Made by a program: the position numbers and the translations under genes. A stretch of DNA of 64,000 nucleotides, from positions 25,165 through 89,164 of the forward strand of contig SWDT01000260.1 in NCBI GenBank assembly GCA_009193035.1, given 5' to 3'. Positions within the stretch are counted from its first letter, which is position 1, and each line of letters begins with the position of its first letter. Source of the DNA: Halicephalobus mephisto (Eukaryota > Nematoda > Chromadorea > Rhabditida > Panagrolaimidae). Below the pieces are notes generated by a model that had not been told where the DNA came from, searched no databases, and worked only from the letters and a program-made list of their open reading frames with translations. Shown piece by piece: positions 37,001 through 47,222 of this stretch.

Positions 37001-39032
37001 GTTGTCCAGCAACGATAAGAGAAGACCATTGGTTTCATATCTGCCACTGACGATTCAGCAGATGAAGACGATAGCGAATAGGAATCAGGCAAAGACCGAG
37101 ACCACTCCGTATGTTCTCTCGTTAACTGTTTGTTTTATTTCCCGAGTTTTTCAGATATGGATCGAACACCAACGGCGGATCTGTATATGAGATCCGAAAT
37201 ACGTTGTCTGGGGTGCAGTTGAGCTCTTATTCTGTGGGCCGACAAGACGCTGGTGCTGTTGACGATTTGTTTAGCTATCGTGAACTCCCTACCAATGACT
37301 TCCAGTGCAAAGTTGAAGGGATTTTGCGTGAATGGATGAATATCTGCCACACGAATGAAGGCGCCGCTCGATCGTCCCATGTGCATAATAATGTCATTAC
37401 GTCGATCAAGAACCAAGGAATTCCCTTGACATTGGAAAGCATCACCAAGTTCTTCAAAACTTGTCTGGACATCTGCTTGGATGTCTGTTACCGGCTACTG
37501 AAGGATGACAATCCAAGTGTCCACCAACGCTGCAATCATACTCTCGACGCATTCTGCCGCCTAATGTGTGTTTTGGTTAAACATGGGGACTCGATCTGTG
37601 GCTCCAGTGGGAACGTTGATGGGAGGATCACTTTGCTGCACAAAGTCCTGGACAGTTTCAATACCTCACTGATTCACGATCATGATGTGCGTCGTGATGA
37701 CTTCAGTGGATTCCCGTTCTATCGGATCTTCCATACGATGCTGACTGAGCTTTGTATCGGGCCGAATGCCTTGAGAGACATGAAGTGGGCTGTTCTGGAA
37801 GCCTTCGGACATGCCATGTTCTATATTCAGCCTCGTCGAGCTCCTGCCTTCTCCTATCATTGGCTGGATATTGTTGGGCATCGACAGTTCATTAGTCAGT
37901 TGCTCGCTGAACCCAACGCTCCTGCTCTTACCCGCGCCATCTACACGCAATTACTGGTGTCTTTGCTGAAATTCCTGGCTCCTAGTCTCAGGAACGTTAC
38001 CATGTCAGGAGCCGTTCAAGCCTTGTACAAAGGAACTTTACGAGTAATGTTAATCGTTCTGCATGATTTCCCGGAACTTCTTTGCGAGTATTACTACATT
38101 CTCTGTGATGTTATTCCGCCGAATTGTATTCAGCTGCGTAACCTCGTTCTCAGTGCTTATCCAAGGAATATGAGACTCCCTGATCCGTTTGGTCAAAGTT
38201 TCGATCAAATTCAGTTGCTTTCCGAGATGAAAACCCTGCCGAAGATACCGTTCGAGATGTTCAGCTTGATTCCGGAGGATATGCGTGCTCAATTGGATAC
38301 CTACCTCAACACTAGAAATGGTGTCACATTCCTCTCAGAACTGGCTAACAAACTGGAAACTGGCCATCAACCAGGACTCAAGTACAACATCCCTGTTCTG
38401 AATGCAATTGTCTCCTACGTCGGTGTACGTGCTATTCACCAACTTAAGGACTCAGATCAGGGCATCTCGATCTCTACAATTTCTCACTCTGCTTATATGG
38501 ACGTCTATCAAAGCTTGGCCATCTCCTTCTGTTCTGAAGGTCGTTACATCCTCTTCAATGCTTTGGCCAATCAACTTCGTTATCCAAATGCGCAAACTCA
38601 CTATTTCGCTTGTGCTCTATTGTATTTGTTCAGCGAATCAAAGGATGATCGTATCAAGGAACAAATTACTCGGTAAGTCCAAGGTGATCTAATCCGCATC
38701 AAGTGGCAATATTTCAGAATCATGTTCGAGCGCTTGGTCTCCATGCGTCCTCATCCTTGGGGGCTGTTGATTACTTTCATCGAGTTGATTCGGAACGAAC
38801 AGTACCACTTCTGGCAGTATGATTTTGTACACTGTGCTCCTGAAATAGAAAGGTTCGTGTTAACTACATTGGGATCGTTGAGGGCCAAATAAGAGTCATT
38901 TGTTGTTGGTTTAATTTGAGAGTAATATAAAGTTTATTTAGATTGTTCGCTAGCGTAGCGAGTTCTTGCAGTGTTAATTTGCCCACTAAATATGGATCTG
39001 CTGACGGGAATACGGGTTCGGTCCCTGCCTGA
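31036..39032 (+). CDS. let-711: CCR4-NOT transcription complex subunit 1 (CNOT1/NOT1)
   Basis: Central scaffold of the CCR4-NOT deadenylase, bridging CAF1/CCR4, NOT2/NOT3, CNOT9 and RNA-binding adaptors in cytoplasmic mRNA decay. Many exons from ATG 31036 join in frame to TGA 39032. Visible modules: an N-terminal HEAT-like part (31036-32690) shorter than in vertebrates; an MIF4G domain of the type that binds TTP (33540-34050: [19 protein letters not shown], [20 protein letters not shown]); the CAF1-binding MIF4G (34800-35350: [55 protein letters not shown]); the CNOT9-binding helical domain (about 35750-36300); and the NOT1 superfamily homology domain (37200-38880: [42 protein letters not shown]). 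The C-terminus after [10 protein letters not shown] is short. Two introns of about 530 bases (32690-33220 and 34138-34665) are much larger than the others. The symbol is the C. elegans orthologue name. Confidence 0.95.
32786..32930. ncRNA. Candidate structured element inside a CNOT1 intron
   Basis: This GC-rich stretch of an otherwise AT-rich intron holds a perfect 12-base palindrome (ACTTGGCCAAGT, 32786-32797) and two adjacent hairpins. In the first, GCGTGTC (32849-32855) pairs with GACACGC (32889-32895) around GGACCGAC/GTCGGTCC (32867-32874/32880-32887), which has a five-base loop. In the second, GGCAAG (32907-32912) pairs with CTTGCC (32924-32929). The pairing is read directly. Whether it is an intronic small RNA, a splicing element or a remnant of a mobile inverted repeat is unknown. 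It does not match a tRNA. Confidence 0.35.
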
Positions 39033-39177
39033 TGATCTGTTCGTCACCAATCTGATGCAACAGGTAATTTTGCTGATTGGGACGGGGAATTAACGGGATT
39101 TATTTCAGAGATTGTTACGGGTAACATCCGAGTTTGCAGATCTTCCCGTATGTGGTGTCCTTATCCGTCGTCTGTAG
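38992..39177 (+). CDS. Possible small spliced ORF overlapping the CNOT1 tail
   Basis: In a different frame from the CNOT1 C-terminus, ATG 38992 opens a frame that stays open across a textbook intron (39064-39108, GTAATTTT...TATTTCAG) and ends at TAG 39175-39177, encoding 46 residues. The intron lies downstream of the CNOT1 stop codon (39032), so it is a 3' UTR intron of that gene or belongs to an alternative product. No family resemblance. It may be only chance coding capacity. Confidence 0.25.
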
Positions 39178-39431
39178 CGGGCTAACTTCGGGACAATTCG
39201 TAATGTTGTACATATAATAGGGTATTTTCTATCTAGTGAAAGTGGATTTCTTTGCTTGGATATTGTCATGTTGATAAATTTAATTTAAAATTTTGTTTCT
39301 GAAAGTTCATAAGAAACCAGTTTTCGAAAGATGGGCCAGTCGCCTTGATCTCTTCTGTTCTCTTCTGGTTTCAATCAATTCTTCATTTTCATAGAACTTG
39401 CCTAGAGTTGTCGGTAGATCTTATTTTATGA

Positions 39432-42400
39432 ATGTCTCCACTTTCGACTAAAGATGACGAATGGAGGATCACCCTCCGACAAGTTATTGAATCCTTAGCT
39501 AAAAGAAATGCGGCCCATAAAAAATTTCCAGAAATTCAAGATCGAACTTCTGTATGAATTTTGCTTTCGCTTTATTGATTGTTTAAGTTCTTTAAGGAAA
39601 TGGATTCAATGATTTTACAGTTGAGGCAGTTGTTGGGGGAAAATGAGTTAGAAGCTGCTCAATTATATGTACATTGTGCCAGTTATATAGATGAAACAGA
39701 TAAAATTCTAGCTTCAAGGATTCCATCTTATTATTCTCGATCCACTTCCCCATGTAGGATTAATCCAACCTATGAATCTGTAAGCTTTTATGTTAATTAT
39801 TATGGCTGCAATTGTGGGAATATGTGCTTTCATTAGGAAACGATAGTTTTTCGTGCAAGTTTTGAACAGTGGGATAACTCGGAAAGTGAAAAAGATAATT
39901 CCGATCCTTTATTGTTAAAATCGATTCGTTGTCTTCACTCGTTATCTCTTTTTATTTTCATCACGAAACTTGAAGTTCTCGAAGAAAGTTAAAAATTGAT
40001 ACGAACACGAGTTTGTGACAAAGTGTGTTTCTAATTTTACAATAATAAATTCTAGAACCCAATATATGGATGGGATGCAGGTAACTCGAACGAAAACAAC
40101 GTAAATGATGGAGCTGACGATTACAATCAATATTATGGGGATTACCGGAGCAAATGGTGGCGAGTTCTTTGTCTGAACGCTGGAAAGGAAGCCAAGCAGA
40201 AACAACAGACCGAAAACATCCGAGATTTATGGCATAATCAGATAGAATTTTTCCTCTCATGTCTTGGATTCATCGTCGGAGTCGGAAACACGCTCAGATT
40301 CCCCTCGATGATATATCAGCACGGAGGAGGTATGACGGCGTTCGGTTCTTGGTAATTGCCGTTATTTCAGGGGTGTTTTTTATTCCTTATTTTATTTGTT
40401 TGGTCCTCTTCGGGTTGCCGTTGGTTTATATGCATCTTGCGATCGGTCAATATGCTGGTCTTTCTGCCAGTGGGGCTTTTTGGAAGATGATGCCTCTTGC
40501 CTCAGGCATAGGTTGGGGTTTAGTTCTCCTAGCAGTCCCTGTTTCTATTTATTACAATATTATCGTTGCTTGGTCGGTTTATTACTTTTGGTACTCGATT
40601 AAGGGCTTTTTCGTGTCCACAGGTCTGCCTTGGACCCATTGTCATGACAGTTAAGTTTCTTATTTATTCATAATTTAATTATTTTATTTTCAGCCTTTGT
40701 TCAGAGATTCAACTGTTGTGAACTTTTGCATCATAATTCTACATGTTACGAAAATCCGTACTCCATGACTTCAACAGAAGCTTTCTTCCAGTGAGTCAAC
40801 TACCGTTTATGCATTTTTGTAAACTGAATCTCGTAGAACTTTCTAAACTCCTCTAGAATTCTACAATTTCTGAATCCTTCGAATCTTTTGACGAGATTTC
40901 TGGAACAATTTAGAATCTATGGGAACAGTTTGAAGTTTTAATAGAAGTTTCTGAAGTTCCCCAGAATCTGGTAGAAGCTTTTATAATCTTTTAAAATCTA
41001 ATAAGAGGTTCTGGAATTCTTCAAGAACTTCATAAAAATCTGGAACTAAAAATTATAGAATTTTCCAAAAAAACGTAAAAAATTGTATCGAAACTACTTT
41101 GTAACGATATTGATTTCTAATATTTATGATATTTATGATAATATTATTCTCTAATTACAGTTATGATGTGCTAAACAGATCCATGATAAGTGATCCAGTG
41201 ATGGGAGAACTCCAAACGCATTTGGTAATTGCTCTGGCAGTGGCTTGGATTCTTGTTTTCTTCGGAGTCTTCAAAGGAATTGGATCCATCGGATGGGCTG
41301 TATATTTCACTGCTACGTTACCGTATCTCCTGCTAATTATTCTGCTCTTGAGAGGAGTGTCGTTGCCGGGAGCCAAGGAGGGTATCAAGTTCTTTTTTTA
41401 TCCCGACATGAGCAAACTCTGGTCACTCGCGGTAAGCTTTCACTTCTAATCGTTCTGCAGTAATCTTCTTTTAGATGTGGAAATCAGCGGCAGAGCAAGT
41501 CTTTTACTCTCTTGGGATCGATGCCGGTCCATTAATCTCGATGGCCAGCTTCAGCAGATACAGGAACAATATTTACAGAGATGCGACATTATTGGTAGTA
41601 CTGTATGTTTCTATAGTATTTAGTTAATTAGAATCCAGCAGAAGGTGCTGAAACTTTCTAGAATCTCGAATATTTAAGATTCCATAAAAATCCTGAAACC
41701 TTCAAAATTTCTAGATCTCAATGGGAAATTTTGAAATATTCGAGAATATCATGGTTTTTTAATTTTTCAGGATCTGCTGACACTTTTTGAGATCTTCTAG
41801 AATTCAGTAAAATTTTCTAGAATTGCATAAAACGTTCTAGAATCTAGTGAAAGAGTCTAAAATTGCGAAGACTTATGAAAACCTCCAATCTTCTAGAATC
41901 TAGTAGAAACTTAAAATTAATATCTGAAACCAAAAATTCTAGGTATTTTTGTTGAGGAAATTTTACAAAAATGTTTATTTCTAGTAATAATTTGGAAATC
42001 TTAATTCAAATTTAATTTTTATGAGATTCACATTTTGTTACACTTTAATTTTTGAATTTAAATCTTCCAAAATTTAATACTTTACATCTCGTTGAAATCA
42101 ATGTTTTAAAATTTTCTTTAAAATCTCACAAGTCAGATTGGAGACAATTTCATAAAAACACTCATTTTTGATTTATAAATGATTTTACAGGGATACTCTG
42201 ACAAGCATTCTCTGTGGAATGGTCATGTTTTCCTTCATCGGATTTCTGGCCAATGTTCAAGGAAAGCCATTAACAGATATCCTCAGTCAGTTTTTCAATT
42301 ATTATGTCATCTAGATTTGTCGTTTCAGAACACGACTCCTTATATTTAGCCTTTACGGTCTACCCTAGTGTTCCAGCCTACATGGAATGGGAAGCTCTGT

Positions 42401-44032
42401 GGGCAGCATTGTTCTTCGCGATGATGGTTTTATCGGCTATAGACGCTGAATTTGCGTGGCTGGAAATGATAGCTTCTGCTATTATGAATCAATTCGGAAG
42501 CAAGGAAAAGCTTCTAGAAAACAGATTACTCGGAGTCCTTTGTCTCTGTTTTTTCGTTTGTGGAATTCCCCTCTGTGCAAGAGGAGGAATCTTCATCTTC
42601 CATTCCATCGAGAACCTGAACGCTAATTGGAATTCGTTTTCGCTGAGTTTAATCCAGATTTTTATCGTTTGTTATGTCTATGGAGTTTCCAACTTTCTCA
42701 AGGACGTTGGAGAAATGTTGAGAGTAGTCCCTGAAGAGAACAAGATCTACAGTAGTAAATTCGAGAAATTCAGACACAAATTGAAAATGTTCTTCGGACC
42801 TACTGGTAGCTACATCAAATGGACTTGGTGTTTCTTCAGTCCTTTGATTATATCAACGTTATTACTGGCTTCCCTTCTACGATATGAAAGAGTCCATTTC
42901 AGCACAACCGCCCTTCCTTGGCACTATGAACTGGTCGCCTGGATAGTGATGATAGGGCCTTTATTCGTTGTTCCTTTCACGTGTGTATACACTATTTACG
43001 AGGCATATCGTCGAGGAAAACCCCTAAATTCCGTCATTGACTGCAAGAATTGGAGACACAAGCCAAAGGAGGAAGAACAACGTCAGCCAAAACATCAGAT
43101 TGAAGTGGAAAATGATTACATGTACATCGATCCGGTTTCTCGAGGACCCTCTGCAAAGTCACATCAAAACATGTTCGGGCTACACATGAATATGCTGACT
43201 CCAGAAGAGGACAACTACAGTAGATTCGATGAACGAATAAGAGAATGGACAAAACGAAGCGGCAGATCCGAGCCTTACAAGACTGTAGAACTGGCTACTG
43301 TGGAGGAAATTGAGATGACAGTGAACAACAGATTGGATTCAGCTGAAAGCGAATATTCTGTTGGTCGGATTCCCGGAAGGATCAAAGACTGGAAGTGTAA
43401 TAATCCTTCTGAAAGGACGACCTTTAGTGAAGACAAAGAACCACAACGACCCTATTTTTCAGAAAATTCTCGGTAATTTTTTGATTCAGAAATAATCAGA
43501 GAATTTAATTTCAGAAAAACATCATCTCAAAGCACTAATTCAGATAGTGATTTGAATTTATTTGGTCCGCCTCCGGTACTCGAAGGCTTTGAGAACTCTC
43601 GTGCCGAAACTATCAAATATAAGAATCCCAAGACATTGATCAGGGGAAGTGACCAGAAAAGGAATAAAATTTTTGAAGGAGCGTTTAATCTCGACTGTGT
43701 CACTCCTGTTGTCATTGAACAAGCGTCTACTCCATCCCCTCAACCAACCGACCCTGAGGACACTCTTGGAAGAGTAACTACAGTAAGATATCGTCATCGT
43801 AGTGATTCGAACGTCGATCTCATCTCGACGGGATCTTTGTCCATTACCCCAGTCGATTTCTCAGCAAGATCGGTCAGTGATGTGTCCGATTCCCAGGTAC
43901 ACTTAATTTATCTGATTTTGATGAGATAATTTTCTTCAGTTTCTGAAACCTCAACCAAAGCCTCCAAAATTGAAACGACCCAAACCCATCGATCGTCCGA
44001 GATCTTCTGCTTCGAGCAAGGATAAGGAATAG
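39432..44032 (+). CDS. SLC6 family sodium-dependent transporter (divergent)
   Basis: Neurotransmitter:sodium symporter-fold membrane protein with about 12 transmembrane helices, flanked by long cytoplasmic ends. TM1 carries the family signature as GNTLRFPSMIYQHGGG, with TL where most members have VW. Later blocks are LPLVYMHLAIGQYAG, IGWGLVLLAVPVSIYYNII, FKGIGSIGWAVYFTATLPYL, the TM6 motif EQVFYSLGIDAGPL.SMASF and the TM8 region SAIDAEFAWLE. The usual GLDSSFG of TM8 is altered here (DAEFA), so the second sodium site is probably changed. The first coding exons (from 39432) give a cytoplasmic N-terminus of about 150 residues; one acceptor there (TTTAAG at about 39597) is weak, so that part is less sure. 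The tail from 43510 is Ser/Pro-rich and ends in a basic Pro-rich stretch. Substrate cannot be predicted. Two introns (40795-41160, 41605-42190) carry TTCnnGAA repeats. A poly(A) signal is at 44065-44070. Confidence 0.88.
40840..41060. repeat. TTCnnGAA-type repeat in SLC6 intron (first array)
   Basis: Imperfect units of about 20 bases with TTCTGGAA, CTCTAGAA and TTCTGAAG variants fill most of this intron of the transporter gene. Confidence 0.6.
41640..41960. repeat. TTCnnGAA-type repeat in SLC6 intron (best-preserved array)
   Basis: Perfect TTCTAGAA copies lie at 41656-41663, 41795-41802, 41815-41822, 41835-41842 and 41891-41898. The three central copies are spaced exactly 20 bases apart, and a degenerate unit follows at 41855. 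The palindromic core matches the two-pentamer heat-shock-element pattern TTCnnGAA. Confidence 0.7.
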
Positions 44033-44372
44033 CTTCAGAATAATTGGCTTGATCTCAGTTTTGTAATAAAATTGATTTTTTCTAAAAATAACTTTGACTT
44101 GTGCTTTGCGGAAGAGAAAGACTATCGAGCTAAGCTTGTACCATCCAGATCCCCACTCCATACGGCAATTGTCAAATCTGTTCAACTTGTTTGTTTACTG
44201 AAAACGTCGTCGACTTCTTAGCCAATCTTTTCCTTTCCATCGGACCTAAAAAATTGACTAGGATCCGTTGAAATGCAAACATTAAAAAATAACCATCCGG
44301 TAGAGCAGGTCAGCGGTGGTCAGCTTTAGTTTCATTTCTCTAATTAGAAGTTCCATATGACAAGACTGCAAA
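44033..44372. other. Short gap between transporter and receptor genes
   Basis: 340 bases holding the transporter 3' UTR with its AATAAA and, by inference, the receptor promoter. No other feature seen. Confidence 0.5.
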
Positions 44373-45942
44373 ATGGAATCTGAACTGTTCGGAGAATGTC
44401 AGGAAGATCTTTCCAACTCTGATTATCTAATTGGAATTGAAGAAAGGAATTACAACATCAAGGTAAGTTGTGATCTTTAAAGAAGTTCTAAGTCCGAATC
44501 ATGTCTGAAAAAACATTTTCCGTTGAGAATCGTCTAAACGAATTTTTTTATTTTCTGGTTTGGCTTAATTTTGAGTAAAATAAAATTGCTTTTTTAAATT
44601 TTTTATATAGATGTTTATTTAGCTTTGTTTTTATATTAGAAATATAAAAATCTGTTAAAAATAATGCAATTTTAATCGACATTAGAGTAAGGCAAAAGAG
44701 AAACTCGCTCAAATGCTCCGAACGGGAAATGTGTACTTTTCGAAATAATCAGAAATTAATTTTCTCTTTTAATATCTATTTTTATTAATTTTATTCCAGA
44801 GTAGCCAATTATTTCTAACGATCGTTCCATCTATTGGGATCATTTCACTTTTGACGTCTTCGTTCATCACTGCTCTGATGCTTGTCGCGATGATGAAACG
44901 CCGTCTTCCAATTAGACATTACATGTAAGTCTTCTACAGTAACTTCAATTAATAATGATATTTCCAGACCCGTAGTAAGTCGGACAGTCGGTGATTTGAT
45001 TGTTTCCATAATGATCATCTGCATCAGCATTGTCGCCAATATTGAAAACGCTTATTTTGCAATCTCCGTTCTTTGTCTAATCATAACAACCTTTGCGGTT
45101 GTTCAGTGTTCACTTTCACATGTTTTGTTCATCGTTATTAGACAGGTAATTATCTTAAATAGTAAAAAAGTTCATTTAGTATGATCCAATTGGTTTGTTT
45201 CCAGCTCAGTCATGAACGAATCGCCATTTACAACGAATTCGTCCAACCAATGAAGGTGATTGCTTGTTCGGCCCTTATATGGATCGGAAGTTTCCTCTAT
45301 TTGGCCATGTTCGCTCCTATGTTCGTGGCCGTTGCTGATCCCTTGTATGCGGATCAGGTCTGCAGCTTTACTGCTTGTCAAAGTCCCCTTACAGTGATTT
45401 CCATTGCTATGATTGGATTTTTGCTTTTCTCGTGTATCGTCTTCTACATCTACGTTCTTAGAAGACTGTACTTGAGCATCAAGGAAGAAAGGTCCAGAAA
45501 CGAACTTCCAATGAGCAAGTACAAAATGAAAAAGTTCATTGGATACGGTGGTCATGTAGCTCTTTACGGACTGATTACTGTTTTGATTTTTGTCGGGATG
45601 ATCTTCGTGCATCGTTCCCTCAACGAAGTCGAGAACCTTCTGAACCCAAGACATCAATGCAGAATAATTGAGTACATGTCAGCGATCAACAAGCTCCAGA
45701 TTATCTGTGGAGGAATCGTCCTTCTCTGGCTCGTTAGAATGGTCTTCGACCCCGTTATTCTCTTAGCTAATGAATACAGAAAGATTATTCCATGGGCTGT
45801 TGAAGCCGGAGATGTCCGACAACTCGACGAGGTCCATTCTACATTCTCTTCTTCTCAGTTGAGTGAATCCCTCAAATGGAGACGACACTGTCCAATTATG
45901 GAGATGGAGAGGACAATTAGTGCCTGGGATCTGAAGGATTAA
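44373..45942 (+). CDS. Seven-transmembrane receptor, rhodopsin-like nematode orphan
   Basis: Probable G-protein-coupled receptor. Four coding exons (44373-44462, about 44801-44925, about 44969-45146 and about 45205-45942) join in frame with good GT-AG junctions. Seven hydrophobic helices are visible: LFLTIVPSIGIISLLTSSFI; VGDLIVSIMIICISIVANI; AISVLCLIITTFAVVQCSL; ACSALIWIGSFLYLAMFAP; VISIAMIGFLLFSCIVFYI; ALYGLITVLIFVGMIFV; and CGGIVLLWLVRMVFDPVILL. The last holds DPVILL...EYRK, a variant of the NPxxY/DPxxY end of TM7. The N-terminus is short and acidic with no signal peptide, and the C-terminal tail is about 70 residues and Ser-rich. I cannot assign it to a named serpentine (sr) family or ligand. 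It starts 340 bases after the transporter stop on the same strand. A poly(A) signal AATAAA is at 46007-46012. Confidence 0.82.
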
Positions 45943-47222
45943 TTTTCTGTAAATTTTGAAAATGTTATTCAAGTATTAATATCACAATGTATCTTTACTG
46001 CTCATAAATAAAATTGAACCTACTTGTACTTGAAAACTTATAAATACTAGAGTTTTAGAGGAAATTTAAAAAGTTCTAGAATTCAGAGGAAAATTCTGAA
46101 CTTTCTAGAATTTCGGAAAAATTTTCAAAGTATTCCAGAAACTAATGAAGGATTCCAGAACCAGAGTTCCATGTTAATTTTTAAAGTCTCATAGAATCTG
46201 CTAGAACTTAACACAAGCTTCTGGAGCTTTTTAGAATCTCATGAAAATTTTGAATCAATATATGGAATTTAAAGTTGTGTAAAATCCTAGAATCTCATGA
46301 AAATTTTGAATCAATATCAGAATCCAAGAATTCTGAAAGTTTTAAAATATTCCAGAAATTAATGTCAGAACAACTTTGTAACTATATCCGTGTTTTTTGA
46401 TATTATGCTTATAGTTAATAAACGGTTAGAAAAATATATCTCAATAAAGACAATTGTGGGTTGCTTCTGTAACAGGATGTTTCGGAGTATTTTGACATGT
46501 GAAAAAACTGTCGAATTGAGGAAAGATCTTGATTCATAGATTGACAAAACCTCAATTATAAAAAGATTATCGTTATTTTGATCTCCTTCATTTCATCATG
46601 GCTTAAAAGGAAATTGTTCCAAATATTATTTTTTTGTCATCGTCATCAATGAAACAGTTTTCCCTTAGAGGAAGATGTAGTAAGCTTTTTAAACATATTT
46701 GAATAAATTCATTTGCAGAATCTGTTCCATCTTCTTGTTGCACACCTATAACTCTCCTATCACGACTTTATCTTCATAACTTCTGACGGTTTGTTTGCCT
46801 CAGATCACAACTTGTGGAGATCATAAGAAACAATAACAATGAAGAATCTATTCTGTATAACGATTCAGAATTACGAAAGATCATATTGAATAGCCCCCGA
46901 TGGAAATCTCAATTTCAAGAAGACTATCGAACAGTTTCCATTCATCTGAACATATCACAACTTACATTAATTTGCTCTAGTAAAAACGATATAACTTTCC
47001 AAGGAAAATCTGAAACCTTCTATAGCAACAGAATGAAACAAAAAACCCGTGGAGTCTTCCAACTCCTATAATAGTAATTACTCAAAAGACTATTAAATAT
47101 CATTTACCCATCAGCATTTTGGAAGCTAGACATAATTACTACAGTGACTGATTACAATAAATTAATGAAGGGAAAATCAACGCAAGTGACTGACTAGTAG
47201 AATACTTTTGGCGACATAAGAA
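45943..47222. other. Intergenic between receptor and ALG1 3' ends
   Basis: About 1.3 kb between convergent genes. The first part is the receptor 3' UTR and a TTCnnGAA repeat array (46050-46360). An open frame at 46814-47071 (85 codons, starting at GTG) lacks an ATG, has an in-frame TGA just upstream and resembles no family. I do not call it a gene. Confidence 0.45.
46050..46360. repeat. TTCnnGAA-type repeat after the receptor gene
   Basis: Contains TTCTAGAA at 46074-46081 and 46103-46110, several TTCCAGAA variants, and an exact 30-base direct repeat (46232-46261 and 46288-46317; 56 bases apart) beginning TAGAATCTCATGAAAATTTT. Confidence 0.6.

Noticed and set aside
38910..38935. GGTTTAATTTGAG-like string resembling part of a spliced leader
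   Set aside because: Only partial similarity, inside an intron of CNOT1, without the Sm site and following stem of an SL RNA gene.
46814..47071. 85-codon open frame with GTG start between receptor and ALG1
   Set aside because: No ATG, an in-frame TGA just upstream, only a tiny impossible intron would bypass it, and no family resemblance.
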